DNA of 64,000 nucleotides from Nitratireductor pacificus pht-3B (GTDB lineage: Bacteria > Pseudomonadota > Alphaproteobacteria > Rhizobiales > Rhizobiaceae). Below, piece after piece: positions 1-10,422 of this stretch. A model generated the notes under the pieces. The model saw only the letters and a list, made by a program, of their open reading frames with translations, was not told where the DNA came from and ran no database searches. A program made the translations under genes and the position numbers. The stretch covers positions 248,001-312,000 of the forward strand of contig NZ_AMRM01000002.1 of the NCBI RefSeq assembly GCF_000300335.1. The letters run 5' to 3'. Position 1 is the first letter of the stretch. Each line of letters starts with the position of its first letter.

Positions 1-1248
1 GGTGACAAAGATGCGCGTCGTCTTGCCCTCGCGCTCGGCGGCGATGGTCAGCCGGCGGATGACGTTGGGATCCTTCTCGCCCGCCATGGCCTGGATGGCG
101 TTGCGGCAGAGATTGGCGAGCACCCGGAAGAGCTGCTCCGAATCGGCGTCGATCTCCAGCTCAGGCTCCACCGCGTTGACGAAGCCGATGCCGCCATCCG
201 CGTCGAGCGGCAGGATGCTCTGCACGTCGTCGACGATCTGCCGCAGCCTGAGCCGCCGCCGCCGGGGAGCGGCCTCCTGCGTGCGGCCATAGGTGAGCAC
301 CCCCTCGGAATAGGTGACTGCCCTGTCGAGCGCGCGCAGAAGGCGCGGCGCCAAAGATTTCACGGCGGGATCGTCGATCATGCTCAGCCGGTCGGACATC
401 AGATGCGCCGAGGCGAGCATGTTGCGCATGTCGTGGTTGATCTTCGATACGGCAAGGCCGAGATCGGCAAGCCGCTTCTGCTCGCCGAGCGTCTTCTGCA
501 GCGCCGCCTGCATGCGCGCCAGCTCATGCTCGGCCACGCCGATCTCGTCGCCGCGTCGCTCCGGCGTGATCACGCGGCGCGGGTCGTCAGGCCCCGCCGA
601 AAAGGACAGCATCGAGCGGGTCATGGCACGGATCGGCCGGATCATGATGCGGTTGATGGCGTAGAAGACCAGCGTTGCCGTGAACAGCGAGATGATCAGG
701 GAGAGCAGGGCGACATTGCGCGCATAGACCAGCATGGCGTTGCGCAGGCCGGCGTCGGGGATGAGGATCTCGAACACCTTGCCGCTGTCGCCGACAGTCC
801 CGAAAATGCGGAAGACACGGTCGCCGCCGAAGAACAGCGTCCCGAAGGTCTCGGCGATCGCCGCCATGGGCGTCATCGTGTCGAGATCGACATGCGCGTC
901 GACCTGCGGCGGCATGTCGGAGATGACGAGGATGCGGGAGATGTCGGCGTCGCGCACGGCGATCGCCTTGACCCCCGTCGCCATCAGCACCTCGTCCCGC
1001 ACGGTGGGAGCGAGGCTCTCGTTCCCGCCCTCCATCAACACGACGCTGACCGCCGCCGCATTGGTGAGCCGCTGCATCATCCACTGCATGCCGAAATTGG
1101 CGACGGACGGGATGAAGATCAACACCTCGGCGATCAGGACGAACAGGATGGTCAGGACCAGCAGCTTGGTGGACAGCCCGCGCGTCAGCGGAACCGAGCC
1201 GGTAATGGTCGGCCCGTCATCCGTCTCGCCCGCTGTTCTCTCTGCCAT
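1..1248 (-). CDS. Sensor histidine kinase (C-terminus beyond the left edge)
   Basis: The minus-strand frame opens at an ATG at 1248 and stays open to the window edge, so 416 residues are seen and the end of the ATPase domain is missing. A transmembrane helix lies at about residues 27-48. An extracytoplasmic region of roughly 120 residues follows, then a second helix and a HAMP-like linker. The phosphoacceptor box reads KINHDMRNML with His272, and an N-box-like NLCRNAIQAM lies near the visible end. It should sense an envelope signal and phosphorylate a response regulator, but no regulator gene is visible, so it may lie to the left. The ligand is unknown. The gene runs away from the flavoprotein gene behind it, with a palindromic repeat between them. 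Confidence 0.85.
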   Translation of the reverse strand, partial: MAERTAGETDDGPTITGSVPLTRGLSTKLLVLTILFVLIAEVLIFIPSVANFGMQWMMQRLTNAAAVSVVLMEGGNESLAPTVRDEVLMATGVKAIAVRDADISRILVISDMPPQVDAHVDLDTMTPMAAIAETFGTLFFGGDRVFRIFGTVGDSGKVFEILIPDAGLRNAMLVYARNVALLSLIISLFTATLVFYAINRIMIRPIRAMTRSMLSFSAGPDDPRRVITPERRGDEIGVAEHELARMQAALQKTLGEQKRLADLGLAVSKINHDMRNMLASAHLMSDRLSMIDDPAVKSLAPRLLRALDRAVTYSEGVLTYGRTQEAAPRRRRLRLRQIVDDVQSILPLDADGGIGFVNAVEPELEIDADSEQLFRVLANLCRNAIQAMAGEKDPNVIRRLTIAAEREGKTTRIFVT

Positions 1249-1305
1249 CGTCTGCTGCCTTTCGCGACCGCGCGCCCGATGGCGGGCAGCCATCGGCGCA
1301 GGCTA

Positions 1306-1363
1306 TAGCGTTTTGCCGTCAGGTGGAATCACCTGACGTCCGCATAAACGCGGAAAAACAGAG
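1306..1363. repeat. Dispersed palindromic repeat, family A copy 1
   Basis: Two adjacent hairpins fill this gap. The first has perfect 9-bp arms, CGTCAGGTG and CACCTGACG (1317-1338), around GAAT. The second is CCGC/GCGG around ATAAAC. A near-identical copy lies at 11230-11293, so this is a dispersed intergenic element and not a gene-specific signal. It could act in transcript termination or stability between the two minus-strand genes, which is inference. Confidence 0.75.
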
Positions 1364-1399
1364 AGATAGGCGCTCCGGGGATCGATCTTGGCGCAGGCG

Positions 1400-2827
1400 T
1401 CAGCCGAAACGGCGCAGGAAGCGCACCAGCCGGCGCACCAGCGGCTTGCGGGGGGCTTCCGAATAATAGGTGATCGCGGCGCGCTTGCCGATCTCCGTCA
1501 TGGTCGGATAGGGCGCGACATAGCCGGCGACGTCGCGCACGCCGAGCTTCTGCGAAACGGCGAGCGCCCAGAAATTGATCATCTCGCCGGCGTCCGCGCC
1601 GACGATCGATGCGCCGAGGATGCGGCCCTTGCGATCGGTGACGAGCTTGATCAGGCCGCCGGTCTTACGCTCCGCCTGGGCGCGGTCGTTCTCCGCATAG
1701 GGCCAGCGCAGCACGCTGACATTCCGGTGGCTCTTGCGCGCCTCGACCTCGGTCAGGCCGACATGGGCGATCTCGGGCTCGGTGAAGGTCGCCCACGGGA
1801 TGATCGCGCGGTTCTCCCTTGCGGGCAGGCGGAACAGGAGCGCGCGCACCACCAGCCCCGCATGATAGCCCGCCACATGGGTGAACTGAAGGCCGCCCGC
1901 CACGTCGCCTATGGCGTAGACGCGCCGGTTGCTGGTGCGCAGCTTGTCGGAAACGGCAATCCCCTTGCGGTCGTGCGCGATGCCCGCCTTGTCCAGATCG
2001 AGTGCGGCGAGGTTCGGCGTCCGCCCCGCGGCCACCAGAAGATGCGTGCCGTCGATCGTCTCGGCGCCGGCGGCGCTCTCGACGGAGACCCGCACGCCCG
2101 AACGTCCGTGTTTCTCGACATGCGTCACCTTGGTCTGTTCCCGAATGACGACGCCCTCGGCGCGGATCCGTTCCAGGGCGAGAGCGGTCAGCTCCGGATC
2201 GTCCTTGCCGAGCGCCGCTGCGGCCTCGATGACTGTGACCGCGGACCCGAGCCGCCGGTGCGCCTGCGCCAGCTCGATGCCGATCGGCCCGCCGCCGATG
2301 ACGATCAGGTGGCCGGGCAGGCGGGTCTGCTCGAAGATGCTTTCGTTGGTCAGGTAGGGCACCGTGTCGATGCCGGGAATCGGCGGAATGAAGGGAGAGG
2401 AACCGGTGGCGACGACAAAACGGCGGGCGCGGATCGTCCGGTCTCCCGCCACCACGGTCCGGCGGTCGATGAAGCGCGCCTCTTCCTGGATGACTTCTAC
2501 GCCGAGGCTGGTGAAGCGCTCGACGGAATCGTTCGGCGCAATCGCCGCGATGGTCTGCTGGACGTGTTTCATCACGGCGCGGAAATCCACATCCGCCGTG
2601 GCGGGCGCAACGCCGAAGCCGCCGCCCTGACCCATCAGATGCGCCTGCCTGCCGGCGGCGATGAGCGCTTTCGAGGGCACGCAGCCGTAGTTGAGGCAGT
2701 CGCCTCCCATCTTGCCCTTCTCGATGAGCACGACAGGCACGCCGAAGGCCGCGGCCGCGGCCGCCACCGTCAGACCGCCGGAGCCGGCGCCGATGACGCA
2801 GATGTCGGGAGTGAGTGTGGTGCTCAT
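1400..2827 (-). CDS. FAD-dependent pyridine nucleotide-disulfide oxidoreductase (MerA/dihydrolipoamide dehydrogenase-like)
   Basis: The 475-residue protein has an N-terminal FAD-binding motif (GAGSGGLT), the redox-active disulfide in GGDCLNYGCVPSKA (Cys44, Cys49), a central NAD(P)-binding GGGPIGIE motif and a C-terminal dimerisation domain. In classical dihydrolipoamide dehydrogenase the C-terminal catalytic dyad is His-Glu (HPTxSE). Here the equivalent stretch is YPTMTE, with Tyr replacing His, as in mercuric reductases and their relatives. There is no N-terminal heavy-metal domain and no merR or merT nearby. The substrate is therefore unknown, and it should not be called a pyruvate dehydrogenase E3. 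It follows a TVP38/TMEM64 gene on the same strand, 74 bp downstream of it, a pairing often seen for this subgroup. Confidence 0.88.
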   Translation of the reverse strand: MSTTLTPDICVIGAGSGGLTVAAAAAAFGVPVVLIEKGKMGGDCLNYGCVPSKALIAAGRQAHLMGQGGGFGVAPATADVDFRAVMKHVQQTIAAIAPNDSVERFTSLGVEVIQEEARFIDRRTVVAGDRTIRARRFVVATGSSPFIPPIPGIDTVPYLTNESIFEQTRLPGHLIVIGGGPIGIELAQAHRRLGSAVTVIEAAAALGKDDPELTALALERIRAEGVVIREQTKVTHVEKHGRSGVRVSVESAAGAETIDGTHLLVAAGRTPNLAALDLDKAGIAHDRKGIAVSDKLRTSNRRVYAIGDVAGGLQFTHVAGYHAGLVVRALLFRLPARENRAIIPWATFTEPEIAHVGLTEVEARKSHRNVSVLRWPYAENDRAQAERKTGGLIKLVTDRKGRILGASIVGADAGEMINFWALAVSQKLGVRDVAGYVAPYPTMTEIGKRAAITYYSEAPRKPLVRRLVRFLRRFG

Positions 2828-2901
2828 TGCATGCTCTCGGATGTTGAACTGGGGAGACTATAGCATTCCGGGATCAGGCGGCGTCCGCGCCGAAGCGATC
2901 C

Positions 2902-3657
2902 CTATGCACTGCGGCGCAGCTTCTTCAGGACGATCGGGATCAGCGCCACCACGGCGAGCGCCGCGAAGGCGATTGTCAGCTGCGGCGTGACGAGATCGGC
3001 AAGCGTCACCGCCCGTCCCGACTGCGCCGCGGCTGTCAGGACGCTGTCCAGCCCGTAGCCGAGATAGGCATAGGCGAAGGTTCCGGGCAGGATGCCGATG
3101 AAGGTCGCCAGCGCATAGGTGCCGAGCCTGACATTGAACAGGGCAGGGGCGATGTTGACCACCCAGAAGGGGAAGATCGGCGCCAGCCGCAACACCAGGA
3201 GATAGCCGAACGCGTCGTCCTCGAAGCCCCTGGCCATCTGCGACACCCGGCCGCCGAGGCGACGGGAGAGGACGTCGCCCAGCGCGGTGCGCGCCGCAAT
3301 GAAAAGCGCCGAGGCGCCGGCGGTGGCCGCGACCGCCACCACCGCGCCGCCCACGAGCCAGCCGAACAGGAAGCCGGCGAACAGCGTCAGGACGGACGCG
3401 GCCGGGAAGGAGAAGGCCACGGCGAGCGCATAGAGAACGGCGAAGCCCGCCGGCGCGAGGACCGGATTGGCGGCCACATGGGCGCGCAGCGCATCGCGGC
3501 TTTCGGCCAGAAAGGTGAGCGAGAGATAGTGGTGCAGCCCCAGCGCGTAGCCGGCAATCAGACCGCCGAGCACGATGACGATCGGCAATGCGCGCCAAGC
3601 TAATCGGCGCCGTCCCGCCGGATTGTTCCTGTCAGAAGACATCTGCATCGCCGTCAT
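2902..3657 (-). CDS. TVP38/TMEM64 (SNARE-associated/DedA-like) family membrane protein
   Basis: This 251-residue polytopic membrane protein has an N-terminal helix after a short basic stretch and the family core: FAVLYALAVAFSFPAASVL, then a G-rich FxGFLFGW segment, then RLAPIFPFWVVNIAPALFNV. The re-entrant proline-containing loop is typical of the VTT domain and probably supports lipid scrambling or transport, though the bacterial substrate is not settled. The start at 3657 has GAGG nine bases upstream. It is probably co-transcribed with the flavoprotein gene downstream. Confidence 0.85.
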   Translation of the reverse strand: MTAMQMSSDRNNPAGRRRLAWRALPIVIVLGGLIAGYALGLHHYLSLTFLAESRDALRAHVAANPVLAPAGFAVLYALAVAFSFPAASVLTLFAGFLFGWLVGGAVVAVAATAGASALFIAARTALGDVLSRRLGGRVSQMARGFEDDAFGYLLVLRLAPIFPFWVVNIAPALFNVRLGTYALATFIGILPGTFAYAYLGYGLDSVLTAAAQSGRAVTLADLVTPQLTIAFAALAVVALIPIVLKKLRRSA

Positions 3658-3833
3658 GTGGTTCGACCTCGTGCCGAAACGCCCCTTGTTCCGTCCATGA
3701 CGGTCTAAATGCGCCCTGCCTTCGCCCGGCGCAATGCCGCAGCGGCCGTCTCACCGCGTTTTGAGGCCGCGCCGCGGCTCGATCAACCATCCGTGAAGGC
3801 CAGCGCGAAGACGCAGATCGCGCCGGCGCATGC

Positions 3834-3860
3834 AAAAAGGCCCGCTCGAAAGCGGGCCTT
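3834..3860 (-). terminator. Rho-independent terminator of the DoxX gene
   Basis: An 8-bp stem GGCCCGCT/AGCGGGCC (3839-3858) with a CGAA loop is followed, read on the minus strand, by five T residues. It lies 30 bp past the DoxX stop codon. Confidence 0.85.
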
Positions 3861-3890
3861 CTCGAAGCGCTCGGATGTACCGGAAATGCT

Positions 3891-4274
3891 TTATGTCTTG
3901 CTGCGCTCGACGGAGAGGGCGCCGGGGCCGAAGGCTGCTAGAACCAGAAGCCCACCGGCCATCGCCAGGTTCTTCATGAACTGGATGCTCTGCATCTGGT
4001 CCGCGAAGTCGAAATGCGCGACCACGGCGGAGGCGACGCAGAACAGCGCCAGGAGCAGCGCGGCGATGCGGGTCTGGAAGCCGACGAGGACGGCAAGGCC
4101 GCCGATCAGCTCGAGCAATGCAACGACCCAGGCCGTGATCATCGGCATCGGCAGGCCGACGGAGCCGAAATAGCCGGCGGTTCCGCCGATATTGGTCACT
4201 TTGCCGAAGCCGGAGACGATGAAGATGATCGAGATCAGAACACGACCGAGAAGAACAAGCGTGCTTGCAGGCAT
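3891..4274 (-). CDS. DoxX family membrane protein
   Basis: The 127-residue protein has four predicted transmembrane helices with the DoxX pattern: LLGRVLISIIFIVSGFGK at the N-terminus and ELIGGLAVLVGFQTRIAALLL in the middle. The frame could open further upstream at 4337, but ATG 4274 is chosen because AGGGGGAT precedes it and the DoxX domain starts there. DoxX proteins are often linked to redox or thiol stress in actinobacteria, and the role in alphaproteobacteria is not established. It is a single-gene unit with its own terminator. Confidence 0.88.
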   Translation of the reverse strand: MPASTLVLLGRVLISIIFIVSGFGKVTNIGGTAGYFGSVGLPMPMITAWVVALLELIGGLAVLVGFQTRIAALLLALFCVASAVVAHFDFADQMQSIQFMKNLAMAGGLLVLAAFGPGALSVERSKT

Positions 4275-4380
4275 TGGGATATCCCCCTGTGAGAAAAGGT
4301 GCGCCCCTATACACGAAAACATTGTACGGGAGAACAAGTCCAGTGTTTACGCTGTGTTCTTAAATCGAAGACAATCAGAG

Positions 4381-4414
4381 CAGGTTTGCCGGCCGGGTTA
4401 CCGGCCGGAACCTG
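4381..4414 (-). terminator. Hairpin downstream of fumC, probable terminator
   Basis: CCGGCCGG/CCGGCCGG around GTTA is extended by CAGGTT/AACCTG with a two-base bulge. It begins 17 bp after the fumC stop codon on the minus strand. The T tract is weak, so termination may be partly rho-dependent. Confidence 0.6.
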
Positions 4415-4430
4415 CGGGTTGCTGCACACC

Positions 4431-5822
4431 CTATGCGGGCGAAATCATCTTCTCCGGCCGCACGAGGCGGTCGTAATCCTCTTCCGAGACCAGGCCGCTC
4501 TTCAGCGCCTCCTCGCGCAGCGTGGTGCCGTTCTTGTGCGCCGCCTTGGCGATCGCCGCAGCGTTGTCGTAGCCGATGGCCGGCGCGAGCGCCGTGACCA
4601 GCATCAGCGAGCGCTGCATCAGGTCCGCGATGCGGGTCTCGTCCGCCTCGATGCCCTTGACGCAATTGTCGGCGAAGGAGCGCATGGCGTCCGCCAGGAT
4701 GCGGATCGACTGGAGCACGGCGTTGGCGATGACGGGCTTGAACACGTTCAGCTCGAAATGACCCTGGCTGGCGGCGATGCTGACGGTCGTCTGATTGCCC
4801 ATCACCTGCGTCGCCACCATGGTCAGCGCCTCGGCCTGGGTCGGGTTGACCTTGCCGGGCATGATCGAGGACCCGGGCTCGTTCTCCGGCAGCTTCAGCT
4901 CGCCGAGGCCCGAGCGCGGGCCGGAGCCGAGGAAGCGGATGTCGTTGGCGATCTTGAACAGGTCGCCGGCGAGCGCGTTCAGCACGCCGTGGAAGGCGTT
5001 CAGCGCCCCGTGGCTGGCCAGCGCCTCGAACTTGTTGTCCGCCGTGCGGAAGGGCAGGCCGGTGATCGCCGCGACGCGGGCCGCGAAATCCTTGTCGAAG
5101 CCGGCCGGTGCGTTGAGGCCGGTGCCGACGGCGGTGCCGCCCTGCGCCAGGGCATGAACGTCATGCAGCGTATCCTCGATCCGCTTGGCGCCGAGCTGGA
5201 GCGCGGCCACATAGCCGGAAAATTCCTGGCCGAGCGTCAGGGGCGTGGCGTCCTGCGTGTGCGTGCGGCCGATCTTGACGATCCCGTCGAACGCCTTCGC
5301 CTTCTCTTCGAGCGCATCCGTCAGGTAGGCGAGCGCCGGCAGAAGGTCCGCGGCGGCCTCGCGCCCGGCCGCGATGTGCATCGCCGTCGGGAAGGTGTCG
5401 TTGGAGGACTGGCCCATGTTGACGTGGTCGTTCGGATGAACCGGCTTCTTCGAACCCATCGTGCCGCCGAGCAGTTCGATGGCCCGGTTCGAGATCACCT
5501 CGTTGGCGTTCATGTTCGACTGCGTGCCCGAACCGGTTTGCCAGACGGCCAGCGGGAAGTGATCGTCGAGCTTGCCTTCGACCACCTCGCTGGCCGCGGC
5601 GACCATCGCCTCGCCGAGCTTCGCGTCGAGCTTGCCCGACTTGATGTTCACCTCCGCGGCCGCCTGCTTGACGATGCCCAGCGCCCGCACCAGCGGCACG
5701 GGCATCTTCTCCGTCCCGATCTTGAAGTTCGACAGGGAGCGCTGTGTCTGGGCGCCCCAATAGCGGTCCGCGGCAACTTCCAGCGGGCCGAAGGTATCGG
5801 TCTCGGTACGGGTGTTGGACAT
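4431..5822 (-). CDS. fumC: Fumarate hydratase class II
   Basis: This cytosolic TCA-cycle enzyme interconverts fumarate and malate without an iron-sulfur cluster. The 463-residue protein carries the fumarase/aspartase signature [15 protein letters not shown], the substrate-binding [13 protein letters not shown] segment and the [14 protein letters not shown] motif. ATG 5822 ([12 protein letters not shown]) is preferred over starts 5 and 15 codons upstream because it gives the usual family length and start sequence, with GGAG about nine bases before it. It is divergent from the Ca2+/H+ antiporter gene. Confidence 0.96.
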   Translation of the reverse strand: MSNTRTETDTFGPLEVAADRYWGAQTQRSLSNFKIGTEKMPVPLVRALGIVKQAAAEVNIKSGKLDAKLGEAMVAAASEVVEGKLDDHFPLAVWQTGSGTQSNMNANEVISNRAIELLGGTMGSKKPVHPNDHVNMGQSSNDTFPTAMHIAAGREAAADLLPALAYLTDALEEKAKAFDGIVKIGRTHTQDATPLTLGQEFSGYVAALQLGAKRIEDTLHDVHALAQGGTAVGTGLNAPAGFDKDFAARVAAITGLPFRTADNKFEALASHGALNAFHGVLNALAGDLFKIANDIRFLGSGPRSGLGELKLPENEPGSSIMPGKVNPTQAEALTMVATQVMGNQTTVSIAASQGHFELNVFKPVIANAVLQSIRILADAMRSFADNCVKGIEADETRIADLMQRSLMLVTALAPAIGYDNAAAIAKAAHKNGTTLREEALKSGLVSEEDYDRLVRPEKMISPA

Positions 5823-6159
5823 GCGATAGTGCTCCATTGTCAATTCCTGCGCCGGGGTGGTCGTCACACAGGGATCCCCGAGCCGCGCCGCCGTTTAATG
5901 GCGCGCGCGGGGGGATTTGGCAATGGGGAAGACCGATGCTGTTCCAGCGTCCCGCCGGCACCCGACCTGTTGCGGGCCGCGCGGCAGGGCGATGCGCCGG
6001 CCGCCTGCGCCACGGCAGTGTCGACGAAAAGCAGAAAAGAATGCTGTTCATTGTTATGCTGCAGAAGTTGAGTGCAGCCGGATTAGCTGATTGGAATTGT
6101 CTCTTTTTTGATGATTTTACCCGGAACCTTGCATGGGTTCCGGTGAAGGGGAGCGTTTC
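5823..6159. other. Divergent intergenic region, fumC / antiporter
   Basis: These 337 bases between two divergent genes hold no convincing reading frame. They must carry the promoters of fumC and of the antiporter gene. The part from 6030 to 6115 is clearly more AT-rich than its surroundings. The one clear structure is the 8-bp inverted repeat CCGGAACC/GGTTCCGG at 6121-6143, close to the antiporter ribosome binding site. Confidence 0.6.
6121..6143 (+). promoter_or_regulatory. Perfect hairpin in the antiporter 5' leader
   Basis: CCGGAACC (6121-6128) and GGTTCCGG (6136-6143) form an 8-bp stem with a 7-base loop, ending four bases before the AAGGGGAG ribosome binding site of the downstream gene. 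It could modulate initiation. I do not recognise it as a known riboswitch class. Confidence 0.4.
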
Positions 6160-7251
6160 ATGCACCATACCATCCTGCCGCCATGGCGCGCATCGATCCC
6201 GCCGCTTGCCGCGGCCCTGCTGGTCCTTGCCGTCCATGCCGATCTGCTGGACGTGCGTGCGCCGCTGCTCCTGGTCCTGGCAGGCGTTCTGCTTGTCGCC
6301 AGCGTTTTCTCCGCCGTCCATTTCGCCGAAACCGTCTCGCACCGCGTCGGCCAGCCCTTCGGTTCGATCGTGCTGGCGCTTGCCGTGACCGTCATCGAGG
6401 TGGCGCTGATCGTCTCGATGATGCTGTCGCCGTCCGAGGGCGATACGACGGTCGCGCGCGACACCGTCTTCGCCACGGTCATGCTGGTGCTGAACGGCGT
6501 CGTCGGGCTTTGCCTGCTGGTCGGCGGCCTTCGGCACAGGGAGCAGTCGTTCCAGAGCCATGGCGCGGCGGCGGCGTTCGGCGTTCTCGGCACGCTTGCC
6601 ACGCTGACGCTGATCCTGCCGAACTTCACCCTCGCCGTGGAAGGGCCGCACTATTCCACGGTCCAACTGGCATTCGTCACCGTGGTGTCGCTGATCCTCT
6701 ACGGCACCTTCCTGTTCGTGCAGACGGTCCGCCACCGCGGCGACTTCCTCGACATCGTCACGACCGAAGAAGCGGGTGGCCATCCCGTCCCGACGAATGG
6801 AGAGGCGGCGATTGGCGGCGTCTTCCTCGTCGTGTCGCTGCTGATGGTCATTCTTCTCGCTGAGATGCTGGCGCCCAGCGTCGAGGCGGGCGTTGCCGGC
6901 ATCGGGTTCGCCGAGGCGTTCGTCGGCGTCATCATCGCTGCCGTCATCCTCCTGCCTGAGGGAATGACGGCGCTCCGCGCCGCTGCGTCCAACCGGTTGC
7001 AGACCAGCCTGAACGTGGCGACGGGCTCGGCGCTCGCCAGCATCGGCCTGTCGATCCCGGCCATCGCCGCCGTCTCGTTCCTGATGGGCCGGCCGATCAC
7101 GCTGGGCCTCGAGCGCGAGCACATCGTGCTGCTCGTCCTGTCCCTTTTCGTCGGGACGCTCACGCTGGCGACGGGCCGAACCACCATCATGCAGGGCGCG
7201 GTGCATCTGGTGATCTTCGGCTGCTTCGTCCTGCTCGCAGCCGTGCCCTGA
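6160..7251 (+). CDS. Calcium/sodium:proton antiporter, ChaA/CAX type
   Basis: A 363-residue inner-membrane protein with about ten hydrophobic helices. Both alpha-repeat signatures of the Ca2+:cation antiporter superfamily are visible: GSIVLALAVTVIEVALI in the N-terminal half and EAFVGVIIAAVILLPEGM in the C-terminal half, each with the acidic residue expected to bind the cation. ATG 6160 is preferred to the in-frame ATG 6133 because AAGGGGAG sits seven bases upstream and 6133 lies inside the leader hairpin. The probable role is export of Ca2+ or Na+ in exchange for protons. Confidence 0.9.
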   Translation: MHHTILPPWRASIPPLAAALLVLAVHADLLDVRAPLLLVLAGVLLVASVFSAVHFAETVSHRVGQPFGSIVLALAVTVIEVALIVSMMLSPSEGDTTVARDTVFATVMLVLNGVVGLCLLVGGLRHREQSFQSHGAAAAFGVLGTLATLTLILPNFTLAVEGPHYSTVQLAFVTVVSLILYGTFLFVQTVRHRGDFLDIVTTEEAGGHPVPTNGEAAIGGVFLVVSLLMVILLAEMLAPSVEAGVAGIGFAEAFVGVIIAAVILLPEGMTALRAAASNRLQTSLNVATGSALASIGLSIPAIAAVSFLMGRPITLGLEREHIVLLVLSLFVGTLTLATGRTTIMQGAVHLVIFGCFVLLAAVP

Positions 7252-7280
7252 CAACGGGCGTGAACCGCCGTTCCAAAGAA

Positions 7281-7308
7281 GAAGGGCGCCCCTCGCGGAG
7301 CGCCCTTC
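7281..7308. terminator. Shared terminator between antiporter and groEL
   Basis: GAAGGGCGC/GCGCCCTTC, a 9-bp stem with a 10-base loop, lies between the two convergent genes. It is followed by CTTTATT on the plus strand and a weaker T-rich run on the minus strand, so it probably ends transcription from both sides. Confidence 0.75.
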
Positions 7309-7336
7309 CTTTATTCTCAAGCGGTGATGGCTTGGC

Positions 7337-8989
<1,653 letters not shown>

Positions 8990-9043
8990 CTAGCTCCTGA
9001 GCTTCCTGGAAGCTCTGTTACCGTTTCGATCTGGTGGCGATGA

Positions 9044-9340
9044 TCAGCCGATGATGCCCATGATGTCGGATTCCTTCATGATCAGGAGATCCTCGCCATT
9101 GAGCTTGACTTCGGTGCCGGACCACTTGCCGAACAGCACCCGGTCGCCGGCCTTGACGTCCAGCGGAACGAGCTTGCCCGCTTCGTCGCGCGCGCCGGAA
9201 CCAACGGCGATGATTTCGCCTTCCTGCGGCTTCTCTTTAGCGGTGTCGGGGATGATGATGCCGCCAGCCGTCTTTGCTTCGGATTCGACCCGGCGTACGA
9301 CCACGCGGTCATGGAGCGGGCGAAAATTCGTGTTGGCCAT
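9044..9340 (-). CDS. groES: Co-chaperonin GroES (10 kDa)
   Basis: The 98-residue GroES has the N-terminal [13 protein letters not shown] signature and a mobile-loop region with the hydrophobic tripeptide III. Translation starts at ATG 9340 ([12 protein letters not shown]). An upstream in-frame start at 9412 lies inside the CIRCE operator and is rejected. It is the first gene of groES-groEL. Confidence 0.97.
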   Translation of the reverse strand: MANTNFRPLHDRVVVRRVESEAKTAGGIIIPDTAKEKPQEGEIIAVGSGARDEAGKLVPLDVKAGDRVLFGKWSGTEVKLNGEDLLIMKESDIMGIIG

Positions 9341-9405
9341 GTTCTGAACCCTTGATTCGGATGATGAATTAGGCTTTCCCTCCGTCCGGCGACGCCGGAC
9401 GTCGA

Positions 9406-9432
9406 TTAGCACTCTCTCAGAGTGAGTGCTAA
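9406..9432 (-). promoter_or_regulatory. CIRCE element (HrcA operator)
   Basis: An exact consensus CIRCE: TTAGCACTC, nine bases, GAGTGCTAA. It lies between the groESL promoter and groES. HrcA binds this repeat and represses groESL until heat or unfolded protein draws it away. hrcA is not in the window. Confidence 0.97.
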
Positions 9433-9441
9433 CGCGGCTTT

Positions 9442-9470
9442 GAGATAGTCACGCCCCTCATGCGAGTCAA
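9442..9470 (-). promoter_or_regulatory. groESL promoter
   Basis: On the minus strand, TTGACT (9465-9470) and TATCTC (9442-9447) are separated by 17 bases, just upstream of CIRCE. The -35 is preceded by C, giving CTTGACT, so heat-shock sigma factor use is possible as well as sigma-70. Confidence 0.8.
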
Positions 9471-9516
9471 GTTTTTCCGGACAGGTTTGTGATCGCCCGC
9501 CCCGGTCGGCCGCGAG

Positions 9517-10155
9517 TCAGGACGGACGGCGCAGGGCCTTGCGCAGGTCCTCGACCTTGGCGCGGCAGGCGCAGCCCTCGATGTGGTCGTTGACGAGGCC
9601 CATCGCCTGCATGAACGCATAGACCGTGGTCGGCCCGACGAAGGACCAGCCCCGCTTCTTCAGGTCCTTGGAGATGCGCGTCGAGATTTCCGTCTTCGGA
9701 TTGGCGATCAGCGTTGGATAGTCGACCGGGTCCGGGCGCTCGTGCGGCTGCGGCTCTTGGCGCCAGAAATAGGCGGCCAGCGAACCCTCTTTTTCGCACA
9801 GCTCGATGGCGCGCTGCGCGTTGTTGATGGTCGAGCGGATCTTGCCGCCATGCCGCACGATGCCCGGATTGCCGAGCAGCCCTTCCACGTCCTTCTCGGT
9901 GAAGCGCGCGACCTTCTCGAAATCGAAACCGGCGAAGGCTTCGCGGAAATTCTCCCGCTTGCGCAGGATGGTCAGCCAGGAGAGGCCGGACTGGAACCCC
10001 TCCAGGCACAATTTCTCGAACAGGCGATGGTCGTCGGTGACCGGGCGTCCCCATTCATCGTCGTGATAGGCCAGATAGTCCGGCAGGACGCCTGGCCAGA
10101 AGCAGCGCGTCAATCCATCCGAGCCGACGATCAATCCGGTCTTTTGCTCACTCAT
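9517..10155 (-). CDS. tag: DNA-3-methyladenine glycosylase I
   Basis: A base-excision repair enzyme that removes 3-methyladenine from DNA. The 212-residue protein has RCFWPG with Cys18 and YHDDEWG with His31 near the N-terminus, and NDHIEGCACR at the C-terminus. In the Tag family two Cys and two His at these places hold a structural zinc. The conserved FQSGLSWLTILRKRENFREAF helix-hairpin region is present. It is a single-gene unit divergent from the L,D-transpeptidase gene. Confidence 0.95.
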   Translation of the reverse strand: MSEQKTGLIVGSDGLTRCFWPGVLPDYLAYHDDEWGRPVTDDHRLFEKLCLEGFQSGLSWLTILRKRENFREAFAGFDFEKVARFTEKDVEGLLGNPGIVRHGGKIRSTINNAQRAIELCEKEGSLAAYFWRQEPQPHERPDPVDYPTLIANPKTEISTRISKDLKKRGWSFVGPTTVYAFMQAMGLVNDHIEGCACRAKVEDLRKALRRPS

Positions 10156-10422
10156 TCGCTCGAAAATCCTTGGTTAATGGGCAATCAGGCCGATTTAGCG
10201 ATACGTTCACCAGCTTTCTGAACCGGACGGTAACCACGCCAAATGGTTTTCGCCGAACATTGCATTTTATGAAAACGGATTCACCATTCGGTTGCAGCTG
10301 TCCGGCAGCATCCTGACATGGACCGCATCTAAAGGGCGAGTTCCTGCCATCGCCACCCGGTTCCTGAAAGGAGCCCCCGGCGAGGCCGAGTGATCGTGAT
10401 GAGCAACAGAGAGTGAAGTCTC

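Noticed and set aside
3632..3835. A 67-residue minus-strand frame between TVP38 and DoxX
   Set aside because: It overlaps the DoxX terminator tail and the TVP38 start, and the product is Arg/Pro-rich without any helix or motif.
4299..6071. A 590-codon plus-strand frame antisense to fumC
   Set aside because: The fumC frame is certain, and the antisense product is a low-information Arg/Gly/Ala/Asp-rich sequence.
9341..9412. A longer groES start at 9412
   Set aside because: It lies inside the CIRCE operator and adds residues with no GroES similarity.
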